A DNA stretch of 38,505 nucleotides, taken from SAR116 cluster bacterium AG-355-O21. GTDB lineage: Bacteria; Pseudomonadota; Alphaproteobacteria; Thalassobaculales; Thalassobaculaceae. Position numbers and translations under genes: made by a program. The stretch is from positions 1 through 38,505 of the forward strand of contig QCEM01000020.1 of the NCBI GenBank assembly GCA_003280605.1, in the 5' to 3' direction. Within the stretch, counting starts at the first letter, position 1. Every line of letters begins with the position of its first letter. The notes under the pieces were generated by a model. It did not search any database. It had not been told where the DNA came from and saw nothing but the letters and a program-made list of their open reading frames with translations. Positions 8,643 to 15,798 of the stretch are shown piece after piece.

Positions 8643-8976
8643 AAATAAACTCCTCATCTTAGTGGTTTTGCAACTAATTTCTGAATTAGTCTCCATCTAC
8701 AAAATGCGTAAATCGTGTGGCATATTGTTAGGACACTAATGAAAGAGCTATCATTATTCTTGAGGCCTACCGTAATGGACAAAAATAAAATTTAAACATT
8801 AAAAACGTTGGCATTTTATCTGCTCACGGCAGCTTTTTTTTGGAATAACGGATCAGCACCAGCCCTGTCGCTATCTGGGCATAAATGGGTAAGCTAAATA
8901 ATTTAGAAACTGCTTTATCGAGACTCACCCTGAGCTTTTCGCAGTGGCCCCAATGCGATTGCGGAAATCAAATTTT
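8643..8976. other. Intergenic stretch between the Sel1-like gene and the motor operon
   Basis: No gene is seen in these 334 AT-rich bases. They must contain the promoter of the minus-strand gene starting at 8642 and the end of the upstream operon. The visible element is the inverted repeat at 8673-8690. A small hairpin followed by eight T (about 8820-8842) points along the plus strand, where no gene needs it. No convincing terminator for the operon ending at 8977 was found. Confidence 0.4.
8673..8690. repeat. Perfect inverted repeat upstream of the Sel1-like gene
   Basis: ACTAATT-TCTG-AATTAGT is a perfect 7-base inverted repeat with a 4-base centre, about 31 bases upstream of the start codon at 8642. 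It could be an operator or a 5' leader hairpin. No known regulator consensus was recognised. Confidence 0.45.
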
Positions 8977-9648
8977 TTAACCAAGTGGACCAGGCAAGAT
9001 TTTGGGCTTATCTCGAAAATCAGGCAAGGTTCTTAGCAGATCTAAAACTGTTTTCTCAGTAATTTTTGCAGCGCTCATTGGGTCATTATGAACATTTATG
9101 GCTCGAGAAATAGCGAACGGTAAGCTGGTTAGAGAGATAGGAACGCCGCCATCACCTTGGAGGCTCTGCTGGTTTGCTTGCCAGATCATTTCGGAATCCG
9201 ACAGTGCTGTTAAACGGGCTTTTAGCCCCAGCGAACGATGAGCCCAGACCACCATAAAGGCCGTGTTAGTAAATGTTACTGTGACCTCTAATGTGTGCGA
9301 GCATGCAGTACGTGAAGCAAACTGACGGCGGTCTTTTGGGTGCGTTAGATCAAGATGCAGGCGATCCGCTAAAATACGCGTCTGATGGGCCGAAAAAACC
9401 TGATTGATGCGAACCAACAAATGCCTTTCGATCGATCTATCAAGATTATAATTCAGTTCCGTTGGTATTTTTGATCCATTTATCAGTACAGCAACACAAC
9501 GAATTTTTTGAGTTGTTTTTTGGCTATCATTAATGGTCACCATGCTCGGTATTTTACGTGCCTCGAGCATGTTGCTTGTCATGCAGCCGATGGGACCGCA
9601 AATAGTAAGCGCTGCGACAGTCAATATTCGTAATAAAGCCGTCCTCAT
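8977..9648 (-). CDS. Probable lipoprotein, last gene of the motor operon
   Basis: The 223-residue product has a short basic N-terminus, a hydrophobic stretch and cysteines at 17 and 22. PIGC at 19-22 is the nearest to a lipobox, though Pro at -3 is not standard. The body has an alternating strand/helix look (CVAVLINGS, then DRSIERHLLVRINQVF, then RILADRL), loosely like small envelope lipoproteins of the LpoB/GNA1162 type; this is tentative. It ends with a helical segment (AAKITEKTVLDLLRTLPDF). It overlaps the preceding gene by 4 bases (ATGA). Likely an outer-membrane or periplasmic partner of the machine encoded upstream. Confidence 0.7.
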   Translation of the reverse strand: MRTALLRILTVAALTICGPIGCMTSNMLEARKIPSMVTINDSQKTTQKIRCVAVLINGSKIPTELNYNLDRSIERHLLVRINQVFSAHQTRILADRLHLDLTHPKDRRQFASRTACSHTLEVTVTFTNTAFMVVWAHRSLGLKARLTALSDSEMIWQANQQSLQGDGGVPISLTSLPFAISRAINVHNDPMSAAKITEKTVLDLLRTLPDFRDKPKILPGPLG

Positions 9649-10691
9649 GACAGACTTTGGCAGTTAGAGCCGTGTATAGGTAGCCGGACGGTCCAATTTT
9701 GACTGTTTCCATCGACAACAATGTTATCAAGAAAAACCGTCGAACCAATCTGTTTATAACGCCCTTGTATCTGTCTGACCTGTGCGAAGTTAGGACCAAT
9801 CATTTGTGCCAACTGACCGAGCAGAAAGGCGTCAACGGTGCGGGGGAAGGCGCGAACCATGTCCCCGGAAAAAATTTTATGGTGACGGCGAATCTGGTCA
9901 ATTCGACGTTGTTCATCGATTGGGATTACACCGGTTGGCTGCCGCAAAAACAGGCTGTATTTGTCTTGATCAAAACGCCATGGGGTCCCGGTTTGATCCT
10001 GTTCTCGAAAAAATGATCGAGCCTCTGTCATGACCAACGAAACCATACTATGGCAGTCCCGTAAGCTGGTATAAACTTTGTCTCGTTCTGCAGAAGTGGC
10101 GGGCCATGCGATATCAATTGTCGGGCCCTTGCCATGTTCTTGAAAACGTAAAAGTACGCGTCCCATGATAGCAGCATCGGGGAGTTTGGTGGTTGGCGCA
10201 GTTGGTGGGCGTTGCTGCTGCTTGGTGCGGGCTCCATTGCGGCTTGGCTCTAAGGCTTTAAGTGGTTTCTTAAAAGTCATGTTTGGCTGTCTCGCCTTGC
10301 TTTTATCGGCAGTTATGCTGGGCTGACGGAGTGGTGTGAACATCGGAGTTGGGGCTGAAGTCGGGGTCGCTTTGAGAGGTTTGAACGATCGCTCTTTGCG
10401 ACGCCTTGGGAGATGTTCCGACTTGATTTTTGATGATATGACTGTTTCAGGCGGTGGCGGCAAACTGATCGCTGCGCTTCCGGCGGATGCCGATTGCGCC
10501 AATATAGATACTGTTGATGTGATGTCAGTTGGCTGATTGGTAGGTAATTTTGCCGGGTCTAAATGCTGATGGTTGTTTGGCGACATTACCGCCCAAAAGA
10601 AGGCCGCTGCGGCCAGCATTGATATCGTATTTGCCAAAGTATCAGGCCATTTGGGTGGTGCCTTCAGTTCAATTGGCCAATGTCTGAACAT
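9645..10691 (-). CDS. Single-span protein with proline-rich linker, candidate MotB/TolR-like stator subunit
   Basis: The 348-residue product has one membrane segment (about residues 20-37) preceded by PKWPDTLAN. Asp17 sits just before the span, where MotB (YADF) and TolR/ExbD carry the proton-binding Asp. A Pro/Thr/Lys-rich linker follows (about 45-165), as in TonB- or TolA-like periplasm-spanning proteins. The C-terminal domain (about 170-348) is unrecognised and contains two Cys that could form a disulphide in the periplasm. GGAG lies 8 bases before the start, which is inside the upstream gene (23-base overlap). It is encoded two genes after the MotA/TolQ-like channel. The stator role is inference from topology and Asp position; no OmpA-type peptidoglycan-binding motif is visible. 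Confidence 0.75.
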   Translation of the reverse strand: MFRHWPIELKAPPKWPDTLANTISMLAAAAFFWAVMSPNNHQHLDPAKLPTNQPTDITSTVSILAQSASAGSAAISLPPPPETVISSKIKSEHLPRRRKERSFKPLKATPTSAPTPMFTPLRQPSITADKSKARQPNMTFKKPLKALEPSRNGARTKQQQRPPTAPTTKLPDAAIMGRVLLRFQEHGKGPTIDIAWPATSAERDKVYTSLRDCHSMVSLVMTEARSFFREQDQTGTPWRFDQDKYSLFLRQPTGVIPIDEQRRIDQIRRHHKIFSGDMVRAFPRTVDAFLLGQLAQMIGPNFAQVRQIQGRYKQIGSTVFLDNIVVDGNSQNWTVRLPIHGSNCQSLS

Positions 10692-11241
10692 GGAAAAGCT
10701 CCATTTCTTCGGCTAGCTTGTAGAGCTCTTTGCGGCGATCGGTAGGTGACATCAAAATAAGTTTTTTCTCTGAGTCTTGATTGATTTTTGCTGGTGATTG
10801 ATCTTTTACGATTTTGAATATTTCCAGTCGACGCTTTGCAGCATCAGATGACGTTGCATCGGCCAACTGAATGGGTTTTGCTTGCATCTCCGAAGTAAGG
10901 TCTGCAGTCACGTTGCCTATTTTGGTGGCGGTCACATTTTGAGGAACCGTTTTCTGCTCCACCTGCGCTGTCTGTAAGTCTGCGTCGGGAACTACTAATT
11001 TTTGCTCTATGTTTGGTTTTTTTTCCGCCCCAAGCATGCGGCCCGCAGTGCTCTGTGATAGCCCTGTTGTTCCAGACGGTTTTTGCGTGGTGAGATGGTT
11101 GTAAATGTCATTAGCTTTGTGTTTGACGGTTGTTTTTAAAGCCTTCAAAGGCGCGAGTGTGCCGACCACCGCCTTATCACTCTCCACGAAAAGTAGGCCG
11201 AGGGCACCGATGACTACAATATTAAAAATGAGAAATTTCAT
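10669..11241 (-). CDS. Single-span envelope protein of unknown function in the motor operon
   Basis: The 190-residue product has one N-terminal membrane segment (about residues 2-18, FLIFNIVVIGALGLLFV), which could be an uncleaved anchor. A polar Thr/Lys/Gln-rich region (about 45-150) follows, then a helical C-terminus (about 160-190). No family recognised. Its ATG overlaps the stop of the MotA/TolQ-like gene by 4 bases, and its own 3' end overlaps the next gene by 23 bases. It is therefore wedged between the two candidate stator subunits, and the three proteins are probably made in a coupled way. Confidence 0.75.
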   Translation of the reverse strand: MKFLIFNIVVIGALGLLFVESDKAVVGTLAPLKALKTTVKHKANDIYNHLTTQKPSGTTGLSQSTAGRMLGAEKKPNIEQKLVVPDADLQTAQVEQKTVPQNVTATKIGNVTADLTSEMQAKPIQLADATSSDAAKRRLEIFKIVKDQSPAKINQDSEKKLILMSPTDRRKELYKLAEEMELFHVQTLAN

Positions 11242-11759
11242 GTATTCATTCCTTTGAGAAGGGCGGTCGGCATGGTTTCCTGATATCGCACGGTAATTAC
11301 AATTAAGCTGCGGAGTAGGGCTGATAACGGTAGTCCGATGACGGTTGTCATGAATGCCAAGCTGAAATTAGCGGTCATGTCAGCGATAACTTTTTGAATG
11401 CTGGATGGCGTCAGGGCTTGGTCTGCCAAGCTGCCAATTCCGAGGCTGATGCCAAGCAATGTGAACGTCAGTGCTAAAGTTGTGACGCCATTTGCAGCCT
11501 GTGTCCCGATTTCGACCCATAGTTTTGTCTTATTATTTTTATCCATGATAATTCGAAGCCAGCAGAACACACAGGTAAAAATAAGCACCGCAAGTAAACT
11601 AAGGAAGGATATGCCTAAGACATTTGTCAGCCATGACGCAATTTCACTGACGGGGTGGGATGTAATGGTCACCGCCGCTGCGATAGCCAGCACTGATAAC
11701 CCAAGAAAAAGGCTCATCGCTTGGGATATGTAGCCAAGAGGCGCTGAAAAGCGATACAT
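11238..11759 (-). CDS. MotA/TolQ/ExbB-like proton channel subunit
   Basis: The 173-residue product is almost all membrane segments, at about residues 15-33, 48-70, 89-110 and 132-155. The last two carry the family look: TLALTFTLLGISLGIGSLAD followed by a short helix and ANFSLAFMTTVIGLPLSALL. This matches the paired TM segments of ExbB, TolQ and MotA (G-rich turn, then AF/AL-x-T-T-x-x-G). It lacks the large cytoplasmic domains of MotA and is shorter than ExbB or TolQ. Family members conduct protons and drive rotation or force on MotB/ExbD-type partners. The ATG is one base past the stop of the upstream gene, and there is a 4-base overlap with the downstream gene. Family membership is fairly sure; the partner proteins are inferred. 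Confidence 0.8.
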   Translation of the reverse strand: MYRFSAPLGYISQAMSLFLGLSVLAIAAAVTITSHPVSEIASWLTNVLGISFLSLLAVLIFTCVFCWLRIIMDKNNKTKLWVEIGTQAANGVTTLALTFTLLGISLGIGSLADQALTPSSIQKVIADMTANFSLAFMTTVIGLPLSALLRSLIVITVRYQETMPTALLKGMNT

Positions 11760-11760
11760 G

Positions 11761-12150
11761 CTACCGGGGCCCCAACTGTGTCGTCATTAAGCTTTGCGTT
11801 GAGATACCCAACTGGTCAAGCCAGTGGTCGGTTAGTAGAAGGTCAGTTTCGGCAGCGGCATGTACCAAAAATGTGAGATCGTAATTTTCAAAAGCAGCAC
11901 GGATATGCGCGCTATTTTTTGCATGCAGGGACTTATCGCGCAGGAACAGTCGCTCCAGGTCAATCAATCGGTTACGTGATATTTCAATGCGCTCGGAGCG
12001 CTGCTGGTCGTCCAAGTCTGGCGATATGAAGGAGTAGACTAAGATGGCTCTTTCCCGCTCCATGTTTTCCAACGAATCAGCGTTAGCAGGGCTAAAAACG
12101 GCAATATTTAGCAAGATAGCTACAACATATTTAAGGGCAGGTTTAGTCAT
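11761..12150 (-). CDS. Small exported protein of unknown function
   Basis: The 129-residue product has a Sec signal peptide (about 1-24, ending SPANADS), then a short, mostly helical acidic/basic mature part with no Cys. GGAG lies 6-7 bases before the ATG. It sits 14 bases after the coiled-coil gene and one base before the MotA/TolQ-like gene, so it belongs to the same transcript. Probably a periplasmic accessory protein. No family recognised. Confidence 0.7.
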   Translation of the reverse strand: MTKPALKYVVAILLNIAVFSPANADSLENMERERAILVYSFISPDLDDQQRSERIEISRNRLIDLERLFLRDKSLHAKNSAHIRAAFENYDLTFLVHAAAETDLLLTDHWLDQLGISTQSLMTTQLGPR

Positions 12151-12164
12151 TTCATTCTCCTATT

Positions 12165-13091
12165 TTACTCGGTGAAAAAATTAATTCCTGAGGTTATCTG
12201 TGAGCTACCGAAGTGCGATAAAATTTGATCATCGCTTTTGGTGTCATTGACACTTTCAGCTAAAGCCATGGCATCCAAGGCGACGAGCTTGCCCATATAG
12301 GCAAGGACCGTTTTCTCTTGTTGGATAATGGCTAAGTCAGCTTCGACTTGCTCCCTCAAATGGCGGATATAATCTTCACGGGATAGCTCCCCCTGATCAG
12401 AACTACTTTGGTTGCTCATCGGGTGCGCTTTAATCGCTCCAATCAATTGGTTTATAGCCGATAGGTTTTGGGCATACGCTTTGCCATATCTGCTTTCTGG
12501 TGCCATTGCCGAAGTGAAAAGCTTGGTATCAACTTGGCTAATAGAACGTTCGAACCGCACCCGGGCTTGGGTTTGTTTTTCAATCATTGCGGCCCGTTGT
12601 GGGGTTAAGCTGCTCTTGGCTCTCTGTGTTTTTGCCAAAAGTCTTTTAAAGATTTTGATTTTGGTCTGGGCGCGCTTGCTACGGTACTCCTGGTGTGAAC
12701 GTAACAGCTCTAAATAGTGACGTTTTTCTGCGATATATTGGTGGCGAAGTTCAATCTGTAATGCCCCCGAGCTTTGCTCTACGGCTTGGCGCAAGTCTAT
12801 CAACGTTTGGGTTTTGTTTTTTAATTGAGTTTGGGTGTCGGTTAGGGCATCTGCCAGGGCAGAATTTGAAAAATCGCGCTCAATCGCTTTTGCTAGATAC
12901 GCTGGTGGTAACTTTACCAAACGCTCGCTTGAAGCGGCAGACCAATTAGCTGCTTGGGCACTTGGAAAAAGCCAAGTAAAGGCCCAAGCTAACACGAAAC
13001 AAAAAAGCCCAAGATGGTGCAGCTGCGAGCCACAAAAAAGATGTTTATGTGATCTTAAATACGCTGGTTTGGCTAAGTATGAAATAGGCAT
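12165..13091 (-). CDS. Exported coiled-coil protein of unknown function
   Basis: The 308-residue product has an unusually long N-region and then a hydrophobic signal (about residues 28-48, ending SAQAANW). If the hydrophobic stretch is not cleaved, it is a membrane anchor. Residues about 80-205 are rich in Gln, Lys, Arg and Leu with heptad-like spacing, predicting a long coiled coil. A second helical stretch lies at about 235-275. A strong ribosome binding site (AAGGAG) precedes the ATG. It lies in the middle of the operon, between a lipoprotein gene and a small exported protein gene. A scaffold or periplasm-spanning role is plausible but unproven. Confidence 0.75.
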   Translation of the reverse strand: MPISYLAKPAYLRSHKHLFCGSQLHHLGLFCFVLAWAFTWLFPSAQAANWSAASSERLVKLPPAYLAKAIERDFSNSALADALTDTQTQLKNKTQTLIDLRQAVEQSSGALQIELRHQYIAEKRHYLELLRSHQEYRSKRAQTKIKIFKRLLAKTQRAKSSLTPQRAAMIEKQTQARVRFERSISQVDTKLFTSAMAPESRYGKAYAQNLSAINQLIGAIKAHPMSNQSSSDQGELSREDYIRHLREQVEADLAIIQQEKTVLAYMGKLVALDAMALAESVNDTKSDDQILSHFGSSQITSGINFFTE

Positions 13092-13111
13092 GGTTAAGCT
13101 CCTTTTTAGCC

Positions 13112-13687
13112 TTATTTATTTTTCCAATGAAACATCCGGCGCATTTCGCTCTTCACCGTGGAACTTACATTCAGAGCCGAGAATTGGCCGAAAGAGATTT
13201 TATCTTTTTGGCCTAAAAGAGCCTCGATTGTGGTCACAAATGAGCTGCCATCAGGGTAGTAAAGATCACGTCCTGTGAAGGCCTCTTTGAAGTTGTTAAG
13301 GCTTTTTTGCGCGCGCACGATATCGCCGCCTTTTAGATAATTTTGGATCGACAGTGCATAAGTGCGCATGCGTTCATCTACATCGATTTGTGCGCCTGCA
13401 GGGCCGAGTTTGGATTCACAACTTTCTAGGACCCTTGCGCTGGCGAGATAGCCACCAGGGTTTGCTGTAGCACGTGCTTGTTTAGAAAAGGTGATACCTT
13501 CATCACGGCATTCGCGATAATCGCGAATTGCGGCAAGACTTTCAAAGCGAGCCTCTCGATAACCAATGCCTTCGATATTTGCGTATTGTTCATGAACGCA
13601 CGCGGTGGTCACAAATAAGGCAAAGATTGCCGCCACTCGAGAAATTCTGTTTGACCTATTTTCCAAGTAATGGATTGTTTTTAACAT
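13112..13687 (-). CDS. Probable outer-membrane lipoprotein of unknown function
   Basis: The 191-residue product has a basic N-region, a hydrophobic stretch and VTTAC at residues 26-30, a slightly unusual lipobox. Position +2 is Val, not Asp, which favours transfer to the outer membrane. The body is helical with several Cys and charged residues, suggesting a TPR-like or helical-bundle fold (YALSIQNYLKGGDIVRAQKS). It follows the lytic transglycosylase gene by about 50 bases and precedes the coiled-coil gene by 20. No family recognised. Confidence 0.7.
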   Translation of the reverse strand: MLKTIHYLENRSNRISRVAAIFALFVTTACVHEQYANIEGIGYREARFESLAAIRDYRECRDEGITFSKQARATANPGGYLASARVLESCESKLGPAGAQIDVDERMRTYALSIQNYLKGGDIVRAQKSLNNFKEAFTGRDLYYPDGSSFVTTIEALLGQKDKISFGQFSALNVSSTVKSEMRRMFHWKNK

Positions 13688-13738
13688 CGTAAATTCCCTA
13701 TTTTGGTATAAAGCTGTTCCGAAGAAGCGATCTGGTGA

Positions 13739-14281
13739 TCATCGCCATAGGCCGGATTGAATTCGCTGTTGGTATTGCCGCTGCAGGGTTAAAACTTTTT
13801 GTACATAGGCGCGGGTGTATGGAATGACCCTAGGGCGGTGACGCCCCAATCGATCAACTGCAGAGCCGCCGTTGTAAAAGGACAAAGCAAGGTCTGTGCG
13901 ACCGTTGTAACGATTGATCAAGCGGCGCAAATAATGCAGGCCAATGGCAATATTAATACTTGGATCCCACAGCTGCTTGGCGGAGATACTGTACTCGCCA
14001 AGGGCGGTTGCTGGCATTATTTGCATGACACCCCGTGCGCCTTTGTGACTTTCGGCGTCTGGGTCAAAATTTGACTCTGCATGAGCCAACGCAAGCGCCA
14101 GCGACTTCGGTACGCCAACATCACCGGCAATTCGAAACACTAAACGTTTGATTTCACCGACAGAGTTGCTGGGGGTACTGGCATGGCTGTTGGCAGTATT
14201 CCCGATGGATAAAATGACGCTACAGATAAAAATACCCAGGGCAAATATGAGATCCATGTGAGAAAATTGATCATTGTTCAT
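13739..14281 (-). CDS. SLT-family lytic transglycosylase
   Basis: This enzyme cleaves the MurNAc-GlcNAc bond of peptidoglycan, forming the 1,6-anhydro end. The start at 14281 is chosen because GGGGGA lies just before it; an in-frame ATG at 14317 lacks this. The 180-residue product has an N-terminal signal peptide or anchor (about 9-35) and a minimal SLT domain. It has ALAHAESNFDP with catalytic Glu69, GARGVMQIMP at 81-90, and LALSFYNGG at 131-139, all hallmark motifs of family 1 lytic transglycosylases. Its start overlaps the end of the ExbD-like gene by 11 bases, so the two are translationally coupled. Small dedicated SLT enzymes like this accompany trans-envelope machines (type III/IV secretion, pili, flagella), opening the wall locally. 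Confidence 0.92.
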   Translation of the reverse strand: MNNDQFSHMDLIFALGIFICSVILSIGNTANSHASTPSNSVGEIKRLVFRIAGDVGVPKSLALALAHAESNFDPDAESHKGARGVMQIMPATALGEYSISAKQLWDPSINIAIGLHYLRRLINRYNGRTDLALSFYNGGSAVDRLGRHRPRVIPYTRAYVQKVLTLQRQYQQRIQSGLWR

Positions 14282-14702
14282 TTTGCAGTCCCCCAATGGC
14301 TCTTTGCCATAAATCACTTAAGGGTGTGACGACCACTTGATGCGTTGAAAGGCGATCCTGTGCTGATAAAATCGACGCTATCCGCAGGTCCTGGGCAACA
14401 GCTAATATTACGCGATGTTCTCGGACTAAGGTGCTGAGATCGAGGCGAGATAAGTCTCGATCTAAGAAGTTTTGGCCATCGAATATGACTAATTGATCAT
14501 TTTCCTTTAAGCGGCCTTCAGGCCCATTTTTTTCATCTTGTGGAATTAAAATCGTTGTTGCTATAGATTGTGGGGCGAGAACCACTTTTGGCACCTTTTG
14601 AATAACCATCGACATCGATGTGAGCACCATGATGCTAAAAAATCCCATGGCCATTGCTAAGGCGATCTCGGTCATGGCGTTTTCTTGGTTATCACTTGTC
14701 AT
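14271..14702 (-). CDS. ExbD/TolR-like single-span protein, first gene of the motor operon
   Basis: The start at 14702 has GAGGGG 8 bases upstream; an ATG at 14744 would add 14 residues without such a site. The 143-residue product has one membrane span (about 12-34). Glu12 in AMTEIALAMAMGFF sits where ExbD and TolR have the proton-carrying Asp (PFIDVML). The periplasmic part contains QLVIFDGQNF, then a leucine-rich helix, then HRVILAVAQDLRIASIL and QVVVTPL. This is the strand-helix-strand order of the ExbD/TolR periplasmic domain. Length fits that family. A Glu instead of Asp would be unusual. With the MotA/TolQ-like gene five genes downstream it could form a proton-driven motor. The family call is moderately sure. 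Confidence 0.75.
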   Translation of the reverse strand: MTSDNQENAMTEIALAMAMGFFSIMVLTSMSMVIQKVPKVVLAPQSIATTILIPQDEKNGPEGRLKENDQLVIFDGQNFLDRDLSRLDLSTLVREHRVILAVAQDLRIASILSAQDRLSTHQVVVTPLSDLWQRAIGGLQNEQ

Positions 14703-14832
14703 TCGGTTACCCCTCAAAGGCTGGGATTGCAGCGGCATTAGCACGCATCAATTAGTGCGGTTTGCTCGTTTTTACGTAATGTCTATGGCCACAATTTAAT
14801 CGCTACGTACTAAATTAAATCTGAACGGCTCA

Positions 14833-14848
14833 TTCATCTTCTGTTCAT
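14833..14848 (+). promoter_or_regulatory. Candidate OmpR/PhoP-family regulator binding site
   Basis: TTCAT occurs twice as TTCAT-N6-TTCAT, a direct repeat with a period of exactly 11 bases, about one helical turn. This is the usual spacing for tandem binding by OmpR/PhoB/PhoP-family dimers. It lies about 130 bases upstream of the motor operon start and about 270 bases upstream of the regulator gene. That the adjacent regulator binds here is inference. Confidence 0.4.
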
Positions 14849-15071
14849 ATTTGAATGACTAAGTTTTCTCGCGATTTGATGACGAGTTGCCGAGGTTCCT
14901 TTGGTATGCAGAAGGGACAAAATTTGTGAAATTAGGCAGGTATTATTTTGAAAAAGACTCTTGGATTTAATTCAAAGCAGAGTTCACATTCTGATTGTGA
15001 GGCCGAGCTTGTTTACACCGGGTCACCTCTGACAAGAATACGATCGTCGATCAGTCTGTGATTGATGTTAA

Positions 15072-15088
15072 GATTAAAATTATTAATC
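15072..15088. repeat. Small inverted repeat upstream of the response regulator gene
   Basis: GATTAA-N5-TTAATC is a perfect 6-base inverted repeat whose end is 32 bases before the ATG at 15121. It also contains TTAA repeats. It could be an operator or part of the promoter; no known consensus is matched well. Confidence 0.3.
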
Positions 15089-15120
15089 ATGGCCGTGCGT
15101 AGATCAGAGAACAGCAGCCC

Positions 15121-15798
15121 ATGCGGATTTTAATTGTTGAAGACGATCGAACCTTAAACGCCCAAATGGTGGCGGCACTTAAACGGGAAAATTACGCGGT
15201 TGATAGCGCTTTCGACGGTGAGGAAGGGCATTTTCTCGGTGATACTGAGCCATATGATGCCATTATTTTGGACCTTGGATTACCAGAGGTTGATGGGCTG
15301 ACTGTTCTATCAAGGTGGCGGTCCGCGGGCATTGTAGTGCCCGTCTTGATTCTTACTGCCCGGGATGATTGGTCGGAGAAAGTTGCGGGCTTTGACGCGG
15401 GCGCGGACGATTATGTAACCAAACCGTTTCAACTAGAGGAGGTTTTGGCGCGGATCAGGGCACTGATCCGCCGTGCCGCAGGACATGCAAGTGCCGTGAT
15501 CAATTGCGGTCCTGTTCGCCTTGATCCTCGTGGCGGCAGGGTCACCGTGGGTGGCTTGCCAATCATTGTGACCGCCCAAGAGCTTAGAATTTTATCCTAT
15601 CTCATGCACAATATGGGCAAAGTTATTTCCCGCTCTGAACTCAACGAACATATCCACGGGCAAGATTGGGATATAAATAGTATTCGTGACTCCAATACTA
15701 TTGACGTATTAATCGGCCGTATACGAAAGAAAATGCCTTCTGGGCTTATCCAAACTGTCCGTGGCGTGGGGTACCGATTATCTGAGAAGATTTTATGA
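15121..15798 (+). CDS. OmpR-family response regulator, PhoP-like
   Basis: The 225-residue product has a receiver domain (1-120) with the acidic pocket at Asp8/Asp9, the phospho-accepting Asp51 in ILDLGLP, Thr79 and Lys101 in VTKPF. A C-terminal winged-helix DNA-binding domain follows (about 128-222, with NTIDVLIGRIRKK and QTVRGVGYRL). The stretch RDDWSEKVAGFDAGADDY is typical of the PhoP subgroup. Its stop overlaps the start of the kinase gene by 4 bases. It is divergent from the envelope motor operon, the natural candidate target along with its own promoter. Confidence 0.93.
   Translation: MRILIVEDDRTLNAQMVAALKRENYAVDSAFDGEEGHFLGDTEPYDAIILDLGLPEVDGLTVLSRWRSAGIVVPVLILTARDDWSEKVAGFDAGADDYVTKPFQLEEVLARIRALIRRAAGHASAVINCGPVRLDPRGGRVTVGGLPIIVTAQELRILSYLMHNMGKVISRSELNEHIHGQDWDINSIRDSNTIDVLIGRIRKKMPSGLIQTVRGVGYRLSEKIL

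Larger units (their letters stand above)
14703..15120. other. Divergent regulatory spacer between motor operon and two-component system
   Basis: These 418 bases lack a credible gene and must hold the promoters of both the minus-strand operon and the plus-strand regulator. Visible elements are the 11-bp-period direct repeat at 14833-14848 and the inverted repeat at 15072-15088. There is room for a small RNA, but I see no terminator-like hairpin to support one. Confidence 0.5.

Noticed and set aside
8820-8842. Hairpin followed by eight T on the plus strand
   Set aside because: The stem is only four base pairs and no plus-strand gene ends upstream that would need a terminator.
9645-14702. Zorya-type anti-phage system
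   Set aside because: Only the MotA-like and possibly MotB-like parts fit. No helicase, nuclease or other cytoplasmic effector is encoded, and most other products carry export signals, which points to an envelope machine instead.
9645-14702. Tol-Pal or TonB-ExbB-ExbD system
   Set aside because: No TolA, TolB, Pal, TonB C-terminal domain or receptor is recognisable, and the channel is shorter than TolQ or ExbB.
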